Below are positions 38,264 through 48,441 of a DNA stretch of 64,000 nucleotides, one piece after another. Positions within the stretch are counted from its first letter, which is position 1, and the number at the start of each line of letters is the position of its first letter. The notes beneath the pieces are model-generated. The model was not told where the DNA came from. It worked only from the letters and a program-made list of their open reading frames with translations, and searched no databases. Location of the stretch: positions 62,001 to 126,000 of the forward strand of contig NZ_LMTZ01000001.1 in assembly GCF_001456025.1 (NCBI RefSeq). The letters run 5' to 3'. Origin of the DNA: Mastigocoleus testarum BC008 (GTDB taxonomy: Bacteria; Cyanobacteriota; Cyanobacteriia; Cyanobacteriales; Nostocaceae). The position numbers were made by a program, and so were the translations under genes.

Positions 38264-39118
38264 ATGTCTCCCTGGCTTTCCCTGTTACAAAAACCCAAAA
38301 ATCTTCGAGATAAAGGTGTTGCACAAAATTGGTTTACAGAAATTGGGAACTATCTGCTTAATGGTTCCGATTTAATTGTTGGAAATCAAGTGCACCGAAT
38401 TATTGAGATTGAATTTTACTGTTTTGCACCCGAACATCCCGACTACTTTGCTCACAGAGATCCACTGCAGAAAGAATGCGGAAGTTGGTATTTTCATCGC
38501 AGTGGTGGAAAGTATAAAAATGGCAGCTTCAAAGGGTTAGATTTAACTTTTGGCGATGGCGAAATGTTCTGTGGAGTATTATTTCGTACCATTGAGTCAT
38601 CAACAGGAAAGTTAATCTGTGGACCTTCTCTCTGTGTCGATTATTTACTTGCATCAAGCGATCATGATGATGTGAAATCTTTAGATGAAGCGATTGCTGG
38701 GAAAAAAGCTTGGGATCCTCAAAACCCGGTTTTCCTCAGGGAAAAAAATATACAGGAGGAAAATCAGATTTTTCGTTCGGGAAGAGTAGGTTTGACCCTA
38801 AGAAAAGCTAAGTCATTTCCCAGTTTGACGGAATATATTCTCAAACCCTATCGCTACTTTGTTGAACCAAGAAAAGTTAGTAAAGGTAAGCCCTACATCG
38901 TACTTTCTATGTATCTTCAAGGACTAAGTCAAGAAGATATAAAACAAAATACAGGTAGCCCTAATTCAAGTATTGAGCGATACATCAATGATTTTGAAGT
39001 TGGAAAACAAGAAGAAGATTTTTCTCCTTATTTTGTTAAGAATTTGAATACCAAAGCACTCTGTAAACTTCATGGAACTTGGTATCAGCATTTTTTGAGT
39101 AATGTTAGCGCACAGTAA
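38264..39118 (+). CDS. Conserved hypothetical protein, possibly methylpurine-DNA-glycosylase-like fold
   Basis: A 284-residue soluble protein. The N-terminal half has conserved-looking blocks: YLLNGSDLIVGNQVHRIIEI, HRDPLQKECGSWYFHRSGG, GSFKGLDLTFGDGEMFCGVL and CGPSLCVDYLL. Their order (RIIEIE..., HRD, YFHR, VLFRTIE) recalls alkyladenine DNA glycosylase, but I cannot confirm the catalytic Glu, so this is weak. The C-terminal part is helical. The gene is followed by a minisatellite element. Confidence 0.5.
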   Translation: MSPWLSLLQKPKNLRDKGVAQNWFTEIGNYLLNGSDLIVGNQVHRIIEIEFYCFAPEHPDYFAHRDPLQKECGSWYFHRSGGKYKNGSFKGLDLTFGDGEMFCGVLFRTIESSTGKLICGPSLCVDYLLASSDHDDVKSLDEAIAGKKAWDPQNPVFLREKNIQEENQIFRSGRVGLTLRKAKSFPSLTEYILKPYRYFVEPRKVSKGKPYIVLSMYLQGLSQEDIKQNTGSPNSSIERYINDFEVGKQEEDFSPYFVKNLNTKALCKLHGTWYQHFLSNVSAQ

Positions 39119-39123
39119 TGAGT

Positions 39124-39246
39124 AATACCAAATCCGATTTTTAAAATCCCTTTATATTTTTTGGGATTTCCCCCCCCACACCTCCCACACCTCCCACACT
39201 TCCCTCTCTCATTCTAAAAAGGGGTAATTAATCCGGATTTAGTATA
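39124..39246. mobile_element. Repeat element with minisatellite core, copy B (inverted relative to copy A)
   Basis: The ends AATACCAAATCCGATTTTT (39124-39143) and ATCCGGATTTAGTAT (39231-39245) are imperfect inverted repeats. Between them lies CACACCTCCCACACCTCCCA, the complement of the copy A core, and CATTCTAAAAAGGGGTAATTA. A further run of CTCCCACACTCCCCACAC at 39261-39281 suggests internal expansion beyond the right end. Confidence 0.65.
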
Positions 39247-39393
39247 ATTTAGTCTTCCCCATCCTCCCACACTCCCCACACTTTCCCCAAGTCTCCAGTC
39301 CCTAGTGACAAATATATCAACATGTAATACAATCATAATACATAAATCTTTTTTGATTTAGAGGTTGTAATTAATTAACAAAAAGGAAGTCTT

Positions 39394-41406
39394 ATGATTC
39401 CCCGAACGCGTATCCGTAATATTGGTATATCTGCCCACATTGACTCTGGTAAAACTACATTAACAGAGCGGATTCTCTTCTACACTGGTAGAATTCACGC
39501 TGTGGGAGAAGTTCGGGGAGGTGGTAAGGGAGCTACTATGGACTTCATGGATTTGGAAAAAGAACATGGTATTACCATCGCCTCAGCTGCTACTACTTGT
39601 ACTTGGAAAGATTCTCAAATCAACATAATTGATACTCCAGGTCATGTGGATTTTACAATTGAAGTCGAACGAGCTTTAAGAGTACTTGACGGTGCAGTCA
39701 TGGTGTTATGTGCTGTGGCTGGGGTACAGTCACAGTCGGTGACTGTAGATCGTCAGATGAAGCGCTATCGCGTTCCTCGTTTAGCCTTTGTCAATAAGAT
39801 GGATCGAGTCGGAGCAAACCCATTTGAAGTTGTGCAAGCTTTAAAGGATAAACTACAACTCAATCCTGTTTTGCTGCAATATCCTATTGGTGCTGAAGAT
39901 AAATTTGAAGGTGTTATCGACCTCATTGAAATGAAGGCTCATTACTTTGAGGGTGAAAAGGGAGAAAGATGGTTGAAAAAATCTATTCCTGAAGATTTGT
40001 TGGATCGAGTCCAAGAAGCACGGGAGGAAATGCTTGATACCCTCTCTTTATTTTCTGAAGAGTTAACAGAAGTATTATTAGTAGGTGAAGATGTTCCTCA
40101 AGAACTAGTTTGGCGAACAATTCGTCAAGCAACTTTGAGTTTGAATATTACTCCTATTCTCCTTGGTTCGGCTTTCAAAAATAAAGGCGTACAAAATTTA
40201 TTGGATGCAATTCATCTGTATCTACCATCTCCCATTGATAGGGAAGTAGTTAAAACCATAGAGGGAATAAATATCAACCCCGAGCCAGAAGTGCCTTTAG
40301 TTGCTTTAGTATTTAAACTGACTTTAGAGCAGTTTGGACAGTTAACTTATACTCGGATTTATTCCGGTAGCTTAAAATCGGGGGATAGAGTTTATAACTC
40401 CCGTACTGGAGAAAAAATCCAAATTGGTCGGTTATTAAGAATGCACGCTAACAAGCGAGAAGAGCTTGATATTGCAGTTGCAGGAGATATTATTGCTTTT
40501 ACTGGTGTCGAGTGTGCCTCTGGCGATACTTTATATACTGGGAATTCACAAGTGTTCCTAGAAGAAATCTTTGTTCCTGAACCAGTTATTTCTCTAGCGA
40601 TTGCGCCGAAGAAACAAGAGGATACAGAGCGTCTTGCGAAAGCACTCAACCGCTTTCGACGGGAAGATCCGACTTTTCACGTTAGCATTGACTCAGAGAC
40701 AAAAGAAACCTTAATCTCTGGAATGGGAGAACTCCATCTAGATATTTATCTCGAACGCATTCAGCGAGAATACAAAACGCCAGTGTATGTTGGTAATCCG
40801 GCTGTAGCTTACCGGGAAACAATCTCCCAAAAAGCTAGTTTTGACTACCGACTCAAAAAACAATCAGGTGGTCCCGGACAATATGCTCATGTCTCTGGTT
40901 GGATTGAACCATCCGATGAAGAGTTTGTATTTGAGAATCATGTCTTCGGCGGTATGATTCCTAAAGAATATATTCCTGCTTGTGAAAAAGGTTTTCTTGA
41001 AGTGATGATGTCAGGGGTAATTGATGGTTATCCTGTAACTGGGTTAAAAGTCATTTTGAATGGTGGTTCCTATCACCCTGTCGATTCTTCAGAATTTGCA
41101 TTTCAAAGAGCCGCTCATCAAGCTTTAGAACAAGCACTTACCAAAGCTAAACCTTATCTACTCGAACCAATTATGCTGGTAGAGGTTGAGACACCAAATA
41201 AATTTTTGGGAAGAGTTCAGGGTGACCTTTGTCGCAGGATGGGTTTGATTTTAGGTTCTCAAATCATGCCCGATTATACTGTGATTCGGGCTGAGGCTCC
41301 TCTAGCACAAATGTTTAAGTATTCCCAAGATTTACGCTCCTTGACTTCTGGTATGGCGACTTTCTCTATGCAGTTTGCTTGTTACCGACAAAAGTTCGAA
41401 GGTTAA
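39394..41406 (+). CDS. Elongation factor G paralogue (spd/mitochondrial EFG1-like)
   Basis: A 670-residue translational GTPase; canonical EF-G is about 692. G1 is AHIDSGKTT (Ser where ordinary bacterial EF-G has Ala), G2 [16 protein letters not shown]3 [17 protein letters not shown]4 NKMDR. Domain IV has [16 protein letters not shown] and the C-terminal domain is present. The first 60 residues resemble the spdEFG1/mtEFG1 branch more than cyanobacterial FusA, so this is probably a second EF-G rather than the main one. No rpsL/rpsG/tuf genes are near, which supports that. The start at 39394 follows AAAAAGGAAG. Confidence 0.88.
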   Translation: MIPRTRIRNIGISAHIDSGKTTLTERILFYTGRIHAVGEVRGGGKGATMDFMDLEKEHGITIASAATTCTWKDSQINIIDTPGHVDFTIEVERALRVLDGAVMVLCAVAGVQSQSVTVDRQMKRYRVPRLAFVNKMDRVGANPFEVVQALKDKLQLNPVLLQYPIGAEDKFEGVIDLIEMKAHYFEGEKGERWLKKSIPEDLLDRVQEAREEMLDTLSLFSEELTEVLLVGEDVPQELVWRTIRQATLSLNITPILLGSAFKNKGVQNLLDAIHLYLPSPIDREVVKTIEGININPEPEVPLVALVFKLTLEQFGQLTYTRIYSGSLKSGDRVYNSRTGEKIQIGRLLRMHANKREELDIAVAGDIIAFTGVECASGDTLYTGNSQVFLEEIFVPEPVISLAIAPKKQEDTERLAKALNRFRREDPTFHVSIDSETKETLISGMGELHLDIYLERIQREYKTPVYVGNPAVAYRETISQKASFDYRLKKQSGGPGQYAHVSGWIEPSDEEFVFENHVFGGMIPKEYIPACEKGFLEVMMSGVIDGYPVTGLKVILNGGSYHPVDSSEFAFQRAAHQALEQALTKAKPYLLEPIMLVEVETPNKFLGRVQGDLCRRMGLILGSQIMPDYTVIRAEAPLAQMFKYSQDLRSLTSGMATFSMQFACYRQKFEG

Positions 41407-41467
41407 ACGAAAACAAGTTGTGTTACTGATGTAAAACATCATACAAAACGGTTATCCGCATTCGCTG

Positions 41468-41520
41468 ATAGAGACGCGTTCTTCTTTGCGTTCCCGCAGG
41501 GAAACATATCGCGTCTCTAC
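41468..41520. repeat. Palindromic dispersed repeat, copy 1 (TAGAGACGCG family)
   Basis: TAGAGACGCG (41468-41477) pairs with CGCGTCTCTA (41510-41519), with TTCCCGCAGGGAAACAT in the interior. The same element occurs twice inside the downstream gene (43874-43928 and, inverted, 44668-44719). Confidence 0.8.
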
Positions 41521-41702
41521 AATATTATTTTTACTTAATCTTAACTCTTCAATAATTATCAATCAAAGGTATTAAGTCTTACTTACATTGATTATATTTA
41601 CAATCTATAACATAGTATGTCTTGAAATTTTTATTGCTGTTTAAATCGGGATTTTATTTGAATAGGTGTCAGATCATATCAGAAAATTAATAGACAAAGA
41701 TT

Positions 41703-43085
41703 ATGACAATAGATTTACGTCGTTTTTTTCAAGTTACAAACCCCAGTAAAACTTTAGCAATTGAAAATTTAGAAGACCAAAAGTACTACATCGATTTTTC
41801 CTCTGTACGCGGTGGTAAAATCATTGCAGAATTAAAGGATAAAATTACATTTTTTTCCCCAGATGAACCCACATGTATGTTATTCACCGGACATATAGGC
41901 TGTGGTAAATCTACAGAATTGTTAAGATTAAAGGTTGAACTGGAAAAAGAGGGTTTTCATGTAGTCTATTTTGAATCTAGTGAAGACCTAGAAATGGCTG
42001 ATGTAGATACTGCTGATGTGTTATTGGCGATCGCTCGTCGTGTCAGTCAAAGTTTAAATCTTATCGACATCAATATTAATCCCAATCGAGTCAGTAAACT
42101 TAAGCAATTACTACAAGGGGCTGTAGATATTTTAAATAGTGATTTGCAGTCTGTAAAATTTAAGATTCCAGGGTTAGGGGATGTTGGTATATCTTCCCAA
42201 GATGAAAGCAATGGAGAAAAATTCTCTCTTGCTTTTGGGATTGGTGAAATCACCACCAGGATAAAAAGTGATGTTAAACTACGACAAAAGCTTAACCAGT
42301 ATTTGGGACCGCAGAAAAATCAACTCGTCGAAGCAATTAATCAAGAATTACTCCAACCGGCGATCGCAGCTTTAAAGACAATAGGGAAAAAAGGCTTAGT
42401 AGTAATCGTAGATAACCTTGACCGAGTTGACAGTCGAGCTAAAGCTTGGGGACGTCCTCAACAAGAATATTTATTTATCGATCAAAGTGAATATCTAACT
42501 AAACTTGATTGTCATCTAGTTTATACCATGCCTTTAGCCTTAATGTTTTCCGATGGTTATGGAAATCTAACTCAACGTTTTCCTGAGGATCCAAAAGTTT
42601 TACCAATGGTACCAGTGCAATTAAAGGATGGTAGTGATGATACAACTGGAATGATGTTATTGCAGCAAATGGTTTTAGCAAGAGCTTTTCCTGAAGTTAA
42701 ACCCCAAGAGCGTCTCAATAAAATAACAGAAATATTTGATGAAGCAGCAAGTTTAGATCGGTTATGTCGCATCAGTGGTGGTCATGTACGAGATCTACTG
42801 AGACTATTGAATAACTGGATTCAAAAACAAAGAGATTTACCATTACGTCGTCAAACTTTAGAAACATTAATTCGTTCTCGTTGCAATGAAATGACAATGC
42901 AGATTTCCGATGATGAGTGGGAATTACTTCGTCAGGTCAAGGAACGAAAAAAAGTTGGAGGCGATCAAGAATATCAAAAGTTAATTCACTCTCGACTGGT
43001 ATTTGAATATCGCGATCGCCATGGTGAGTCTTGGTTTGATATTAACCCAATTATTGCCCAAGCAACTGAGTTAAAGAGTAAGTAA
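41703..43085 (+). CDS. P-loop NTPase, first gene of a two-gene module
   Basis: A 460-residue soluble AAA/STAND-type ATPase. Walker A is FTGHIGCGKSTELLRLK (near residue 62-78) and Walker B LVVIVDNLDRVDSR (near 236). A helical region with ISGGHVRDLLRLLNNW follows, and the C-terminal part looks like a winged helix (DDEWELLRQVKERKKVGGDQ, RLVFEYRDRHGESW). It ends one base before the next gene's ATG, so translational coupling is likely. Similar NTPase plus TPR pairs occur in Nostocales. The role is unknown; conflict or stress signalling is an inference from architecture. Confidence 0.8.
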   Translation: MTIDLRRFFQVTNPSKTLAIENLEDQKYYIDFSSVRGGKIIAELKDKITFFSPDEPTCMLFTGHIGCGKSTELLRLKVELEKEGFHVVYFESSEDLEMADVDTADVLLAIARRVSQSLNLIDININPNRVSKLKQLLQGAVDILNSDLQSVKFKIPGLGDVGISSQDESNGEKFSLAFGIGEITTRIKSDVKLRQKLNQYLGPQKNQLVEAINQELLQPAIAALKTIGKKGLVVIVDNLDRVDSRAKAWGRPQQEYLFIDQSEYLTKLDCHLVYTMPLALMFSDGYGNLTQRFPEDPKVLPMVPVQLKDGSDDTTGMMLLQQMVLARAFPEVKPQERLNKITEIFDEAASLDRLCRISGGHVRDLLRLLNNWIQKQRDLPLRRQTLETLIRSRCNEMTMQISDDEWELLRQVKERKKVGGDQEYQKLIHSRLVFEYRDRHGESWFDINPIIAQATELKSK

Positions 43086-43086
43086 A

Positions 43087-45765
43087 ATGGGAACCGAAAA
43101 ATCAGAAAATTGGGAAACAACTCCATCTAATGAAGAAGTATTAGACGAACTTGTTTGGACTTTGGAAAGTTCTAGAGGTGAATTTAAATTAATTTTGGCG
43201 CGTTGTAACTATTTACGGTTACGATCACAATTGGTAAAACGCTTGCAATCTCTCACAAATATTGACATCCAGGTTCTCCAACTCCAACGAAGTGATAAAA
43301 CACTTTACACCACAATTCATGCTCAACTGCAAGCTCGACTCAAAAATCAGCTTGATTGCAAACAACCAGAAGCTTTAATGGTTTTTAATTTAGAGTCGGT
43401 TTCTGACATTACCCAAATGTTTAGTACCACCAACCAAGTAAGGGAAGAATTCCGCAAACATTTTCACTTTCCCGTTGTTTTATGGGTAACAGACGAAGTT
43501 CTACATCAATTTTTGCATTCAGCCAGTGATTTTGAAAGTTGGGCTACAAGTATTGAATTTTCTCTTTCCACACCAGAGTTAATTAGATTTTTGCAAAAAG
43601 ATACCGATGCATTATTTACCAGCGCGATGGCTGCAGATATGTACGATATTGGCTGGGAAATGGGTTATTTACGACGTCGAGAAATTACCAGTGCTCTACA
43701 AGATTTAGAAGGACGCAAACAAAAACTCGAACCAGTCCTCAAAGCAAATGTGGAATTTGTGCAGGGACAGAACGCCTATCTCAAGAATCAAATTACTGTA
43801 GCTTTGAAACATTATCACCAAAGTCTGAATTTTTGGTGTAGATATGTAGCTTGTCCTAGAGACATTATTTACTGTAGAGATGCGTTAGCAAAGCAACATT
43901 CCCGCAGGAAAATATGTCGTGTCTCTACAATGAAACGAAAAAAATTCACTGCTAAATTGAAGATAGGTTTGATTATGTTTAATATCGGGTTGTGTTATTG
44001 GGAAGAAGCACAAACCCATCGAGTCCAATCCCAGGATGATTTGGAGAAAGCCAAAAGTTACTTTCAGCAAAGTATCAATACCTTTACAGAAACTGACCGT
44101 CCTCATTTAGTCGCTAAATTTATCAACTCCCTAGGTGAAGTTTTGCGACAGTTAAAAGCTTGGCGTGAATTACTTTCCCTTGCAGAAAATTCTTTGGGAT
44201 TGCAACAATTATATGGGAACCCTATACAACTAGCTCAAACCTACAGTTTTTTTGCAGAAGTTGCATATCAGCACAAATGTTGGCTAGATACAAAACATTA
44301 CATATATAAAGCACTACATAACCTTAGTAAAGTTAAATCACCACCCCAATCGCACCGTAGCTTATATCTGATGTTATTAGCTCAAGCGGAAAATAAGCTT
44401 GGACAAGTACCAAGAGCCTTAAAACATCTGCAAATGGCTGCAGATATTGGAATCCAAAGCAATCCACATCAATATATACAGATTTTGCGATCGCTACGAT
44501 CGTTACATTGGGAGCAAAAACACTATCTCCAAGCTTTTCGCACTAAACTTCAAGAGCGTTTCGTCGAACAACAATATGGTTGGCGAGCATTTGTTGGTCC
44601 AGGAATATTACAATCGGTACAACAATCAAAGTTAAAAAATTTTGTTGAGACGCGACACAATAATTTTGTAGAGACGCCACATGTTTCCCTGCGGGAACGC
44701 TTTGCTAACGCGTCTCTACATGGGGTTGCACCAGAAATTTTTGCATCCGGTAGAAAGCGCAATATCGAGGATTTATTAGAAAGAATAGCCCGTCCTGACT
44801 ATAAACTCATAGTAATTCATGGATATCCCGGTGTCGGTAAAAGCTCTTTAGTACAAGCCGGACTTTTACCCGCAGTCAGACAAAGATACCTTGGGACTCA
44901 AGATATAGTTCCCATACAGATAACTGATTATCATTACTGGACGAAACAATTAGTAGATCTCTTATTAAATACTCTTAAACAGAAAAATATAATTGTTGAG
45001 AATCAAGACCACTCATTTGATAATATTCTTAAATTACTCAAGAAGTGTGAAGAAAAGAATATCCGCATATTATTGATTTTTGATCATTTAGAAGAACTTT
45101 TATCAATTGAAAACTTACCAATTAAAAGAAAACTCTTTTTTCACTTTATCTCTAAATGTTTAAATATCCTCACCGTTAAAATAATTATCCTTTTAAGACA
45201 AGAATATTTATATATTTTATCTGATATCAATTCACGTTATACTTCTAGTGTTATTCATGATATCTACCATAGTGATGTTCTTTATCGGGTTGGGAATATT
45301 TCCATTAATGAAGTCAAGCCATTAATTAAGAATCTAACTAAATTATCTAACTTTCATTTAGAAGAAGCTTTAATAGAACACTTGGTAGAAGAATTAGCAA
45401 CAGAATCAGTAGAAGTTAGTCCTTTAGAGTTACAAGTTTTGGGAACACAATTACAGACAGAAAATATTACCACATTAGAGCAATATCTTAATTGGGGGCC
45501 GAAATCAAGGTTTATCCAACGTTATATTCAAGAAGTCATTACCGATTGTGGCGATGAGAATAAACAAGCTGCCGAATTAGTAATTGAGTTGCTTACAAAT
45601 AATATTAGTAACTTTACTATTCAAACCAACACAGAATTAGCAGAAAAACTATCTTTATTAGCCGTCAATCTAAAAGTCAAAAAAATAAATATCCAGAAAA
45701 GTCAACTCAATTTGGTATTACAAATTTTTATTGAGTCAGGTGTGGTCTCCCTATTATCATCATAA
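43087..45765 (+). CDS. TPR-STAND NTPase with dispersed repeats inserted in frame
   Basis: 892 residues, one base after the partner NTPase. Residues 1-190 form a P-loop-like or effector region without a clear Walker A. Then come TPR-like helices (about 200-490: IGLIMFNIGLCYWEEAQTHR, LYLMLLAQAENKLG), and a STAND NTPase with Walker A VIHGYPGVGKSSLVQAG (near 576-592) and Walker B ILLIFDHLEEL (near 661), ending in a helical domain. Two stretches are translated dispersed repeat: CRDALAKQHSRRKICRVST (near 263-281) and FVETPHVSLRERFANASLHG (near 527-546). Both keep the frame. Whether the product is functional is unclear. Confidence 0.75.
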   Translation: MGTEKSENWETTPSNEEVLDELVWTLESSRGEFKLILARCNYLRLRSQLVKRLQSLTNIDIQVLQLQRSDKTLYTTIHAQLQARLKNQLDCKQPEALMVFNLESVSDITQMFSTTNQVREEFRKHFHFPVVLWVTDEVLHQFLHSASDFESWATSIEFSLSTPELIRFLQKDTDALFTSAMAADMYDIGWEMGYLRRREITSALQDLEGRKQKLEPVLKANVEFVQGQNAYLKNQITVALKHYHQSLNFWCRYVACPRDIIYCRDALAKQHSRRKICRVSTMKRKKFTAKLKIGLIMFNIGLCYWEEAQTHRVQSQDDLEKAKSYFQQSINTFTETDRPHLVAKFINSLGEVLRQLKAWRELLSLAENSLGLQQLYGNPIQLAQTYSFFAEVAYQHKCWLDTKHYIYKALHNLSKVKSPPQSHRSLYLMLLAQAENKLGQVPRALKHLQMAADIGIQSNPHQYIQILRSLRSLHWEQKHYLQAFRTKLQERFVEQQYGWRAFVGPGILQSVQQSKLKNFVETRHNNFVETPHVSLRERFANASLHGVAPEIFASGRKRNIEDLLERIARPDYKLIVIHGYPGVGKSSLVQAGLLPAVRQRYLGTQDIVPIQITDYHYWTKQLVDLLLNTLKQKNIIVENQDHSFDNILKLLKKCEEKNIRILLIFDHLEELLSIENLPIKRKLFFHFISKCLNILTVKIIILLRQEYLYILSDINSRYTSSVIHDIYHSDVLYRVGNISINEVKPLIKNLTKLSNFHLEEALIEHLVEELATESVEVSPLELQVLGTQLQTENITTLEQYLNWGPKSRFIQRYIQEVITDCGDENKQAAELVIELLTNNISNFTIQTNTELAEKLSLLAVNLKVKKINIQKSQLNLVLQIFIESGVVSLLSS
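43874..43928 (+). repeat. Dispersed repeat inside a coding sequence, copy 2
   Basis: GTAGAGATGCGTTAGCAAAG followed by CATTCCCGCAGG and closed by GTGTCTCTAC is the same palindromic family as 41468-41520. It interrupts the TPR region of the 43087 gene without closing the frame. Confidence 0.8.
44668..44719 (-). repeat. Dispersed repeat inside a coding sequence, copy 3, inverted
   Basis: GTAGAGACGCC followed by TTTCCCTGCGGGAACGCTTT and closing with ACGCGTCTCTAC is the reverse complement of the family unit. An extra arm GTTGAGACGCGACAC lies just upstream (44644-44658). It is translated as part of the 43087 gene. Confidence 0.8.
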
Positions 45766-45878
45766 AATTGTCACATATTATGATTTTCCATCTCTAAAAA
45801 ACCCACAAAGTGAACACCCTAGGTTAAGAGCATTTAGGGAGTTTAGAAGGGAATTGGGGAAACCTGACTAACAAAAAT

Positions 45879-46748
45879 ATGAAACACAAACATTTTATTG
45901 TCCCACCTGACAAACAAATTTCTTTGGATAAAGACTACGATCCCGCTTACATTGATGACTATAGCAAGAAGAAAGATGCTAAAGAAAAGTTAAAAGCAGG
46001 TATCGAACAACTAGCGATTTATCAAGATATTCTCTACGCCCAAAACACCTATGCTTTATTATTAGTTTTTCAAGCAATGGATGCTGCGGGAAAAGACAGC
46101 ACCATTAAACATGTAATGTCTGGTGTTAATCCCCAAGGTTGTCAAGTGTTTAGTTTTAAAGCTCCTTCAGAAGAAGAACTGGATCATGATTATCTTTGGC
46201 GAAGTTATAAAGCATTACCCGAGCGCGGTAGAATTGGCATTTTTAACCGTTCCTATTATGAAGAAGTATTAATAGTGCGGGTTCATCCGGAAATACTCCA
46301 TAAACAACAACTTCCGAAATTTCCCGACGGAGATAAAATTTGGCTTTCTCGGTTTGAGGAAATTAATGACTTTGAAAAATATTTAGTGAACAATGGGATT
46401 ATTGTTCTCAAATTCTTTCTCAACGTATCAAAAGAAGAACAGAAAAAACGCTTTTTAAAACGGATAGACACACCAGAAAAAAACTGGAAGTTTTCTAGAA
46501 GTGATGTACGGGAGCGGAAATTTTGGGATAAATACATGCACGCTTATGAAGAAGTTTTTAACCACACCAGTACCCCTTGGGCTCCTTGGTATATAATTCC
46601 TGCAGATCGCAAATGGTTTACTCGGCTTACTGTAGCTGATATTATCTGCACAAAATTAGAAAAACTCAATTTAAAATATCCCAGCGTTACAGAAGAAAAA
46701 AAACAACATCTTTTAGAAGCAAAAGAAATGCTCGAGAGAGAAGAGTAA
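45879..46748 (+). CDS. Polyphosphate kinase 2 family protein
   Basis: A 289-residue PPK2. The Walker A is [20 protein letters not shown], the Walker B-like [17 protein letters not shown], and the lid region [20 protein letters not shown]. It uses polyphosphate to phosphorylate nucleotides; class (AMP or ADP acceptor) cannot be fixed by eye, although the single domain fits classes I or III. It is an independent gene, 113 bases after the STAND gene. Confidence 0.92.
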   Translation: MKHKHFIVPPDKQISLDKDYDPAYIDDYSKKKDAKEKLKAGIEQLAIYQDILYAQNTYALLLVFQAMDAAGKDSTIKHVMSGVNPQGCQVFSFKAPSEEELDHDYLWRSYKALPERGRIGIFNRSYYEEVLIVRVHPEILHKQQLPKFPDGDKIWLSRFEEINDFEKYLVNNGIIVLKFFLNVSKEEQKKRFLKRIDTPEKNWKFSRSDVRERKFWDKYMHAYEEVFNHTSTPWAPWYIIPADRKWFTRLTVADIICTKLEKLNLKYPSVTEEKKQHLLEAKEMLEREE

Positions 46749-46975
46749 ACAGTTATTCAGTTAATGCGCTATGTACACTTATGTGTCCCGCAATACCTAG
46801 AGCTTTTATGGCGACGGCAGATCCGTTCGGAACGTAGCGCAGCAATAGGTAACGGCTCCGGATCCGTAGGTAGCGCAGCTATAGTTATAGCCTCTAGCTG
46901 CGTGTATAGCGGTTAAGCTTGCGGCACGGGATTTAAACAAAAATTAAGCCCAAACGAATCCTATTTTAACTAAAA
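46749..46975. repeat. Cyanobacterial palindromic repeat cluster
   Basis: ACGGCTCCGGATCCGTAGGT, AGCGCAGCTATAGTTATAGC and GGAACGTAGCGCAGCAATAG lie between convergent genes. They share units with the repeats near 9450-9600 and 37500-37560. Confidence 0.65.
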
Positions 46976-47623
46976 TCAGTTGTCGTTTACTAACCTAAGA
47001 TATTCACTTAAAATATTTTCCTCAGTTTCTAAATGATTTCGATATTGAGAAAATATAATACTCTCTTTTCGGTCGAGAATTGCTTGAAATAATTTACAAT
47101 GAACATCAAAATAAATACAACCAAATTTTTGAATTATAGAATTGTTAAAAACAATATTTAAATAAAGTTCCTGGTAGGATTGATACATTAGTCTTTTGGC
47201 AATAATTTTATTGCTTATGCTGGTGTATTTAAGCAGAAATTGATGAATGTGAAGCTCACAATCTACGTAGTCATCAATCGTATCAAACTTTTTGAAAATT
47301 TTAAACATTTGCTCAAATTTTTCCAGGTCTTTCAGATTCTTATTCTCGATAAACATTTTCACTGCCTGTACTTCTCTTTCATATTTTTCTCTAATTATTT
47401 CATAGATGTTTATATTCGCCAGTTCTGGATATAATTGACAAGCTCTTACACCCAAAGTTTGACTGAGTTTTATAAGATTCTTAATGCTAGGATACCTACA
47501 ACCTTTTTCATATAATTGGATAGTTCTAGTTGCCAGATTTGACTCGAATGCTAGTTGTTCTTGGGAGTAGGAGTTTTGTTTTCTAGCGATTTTTAAATTT
47601 TGGGGAAAAGAATAAAAACTCAT
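46976..47623 (-). CDS. XRE-type helix-turn-helix regulator with FCD-like C-terminal domain
   Basis: A 215-residue protein. Residues 8-62 form an XRE HTH: LKIARKQNSYSQEQLAFESN, RTIQLYEKGCRYPSIKNLIK. The C-terminal part (about 80-210) is all-helical with HIHQFLLKYT, and FDVHCKLFQAILDRKESIIF then NHLETEENILSEYL, reminiscent of the FCD ligand-binding domain of GntR regulators. XRE plus FCD-like is an unusual pairing and I hold the FCD assignment loosely. It is oriented away from the biosynthetic region and could regulate it. Confidence 0.75.
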   Translation of the reverse strand: MSFYSFPQNLKIARKQNSYSQEQLAFESNLATRTIQLYEKGCRYPSIKNLIKLSQTLGVRACQLYPELANINIYEIIREKYEREVQAVKMFIENKNLKDLEKFEQMFKIFKKFDTIDDYVDCELHIHQFLLKYTSISNKIIAKRLMYQSYQELYLNIVFNNSIIQKFGCIYFDVHCKLFQAILDRKESIIFSQYRNHLETEENILSEYLRLVNDN

Positions 47624-48094
47624 AGTAGATATAGACCTATTTGGCTGTATTAATTTCTTAATTTAGAACTAGTAAAAGATATTCTTGACAGTCAAATTTA
47701 TATGTTTTTAAATATGTAATTAGAATATAAATTCATTAAATGAATATACTAAAAAATAATTCGTATCTGAAGACCAGTATTAATTTATCAAAATTTTTGG
47801 TTATTTAATTTTATGTAGTTCAAATAAAAGAACTAATTCTCAATTCTTAGGAATAGTGAGATATTTCTAGACTTTACCCTAACCGTACAATAATTACAGC
47901 AATATCCTATCCTTTGTATCCTTCTTCCATAACTCTGGAGAAGTAAAAATATCAGACTATTTTTTAACCTCAAACAGGGACTGAGTTTGGAGCTTTATTT
48001 TCTAACACTATGAATAAAATAATCACTTTTGACTAAAAGTATTATGCAGCAGGAATTTCATTTTTTACTCTGATGAGTAGTGATAGAAAAGCGA

Positions 48095-48232
48095 TATAGC
48101 AGTCCTAAATGAATCGTGAGATTATTAGTAACAAGCAGTATGAACATCTTGGCTCCCAGTTGATAGAGAAAAGACACTTCCACTATAATCTTATATATTA
48201 TTATTTTTCAAAAATGATTTAGGATTGCTATA
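48095..48232. mobile_element. MITE-like element, TATAGCARTCCTAAAT termini
   Basis: TATAGCAGTCCTAAATGA (48095-48112) and ATGATTTAGGATTGCTATA (48214-48232) are near-perfect inverted repeats at the ends of a 138-bp segment with no coding capacity. A single end of the same family is at about 8311-8327, and a diverged pair at 52602-52688. Confidence 0.75.
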
Positions 48233-48441
48233 CTCTAATCATAATTTTTGCATATAGGTAATTAGCTAAAAATTATCTGTATTTACTTGACACTGGAAAA
48301 ATAAGTTCTAGCACAATTTATTCTTGAACTTGGAAATCTCGATTTATTGGATTTTTAACTGAGAAAAAATGTAAATCCTCTTTCTGTATCCCTATTTGTA
48401 TAGGGATAATTGAAATTAACTTATGCACTAAGGCGATTTAT

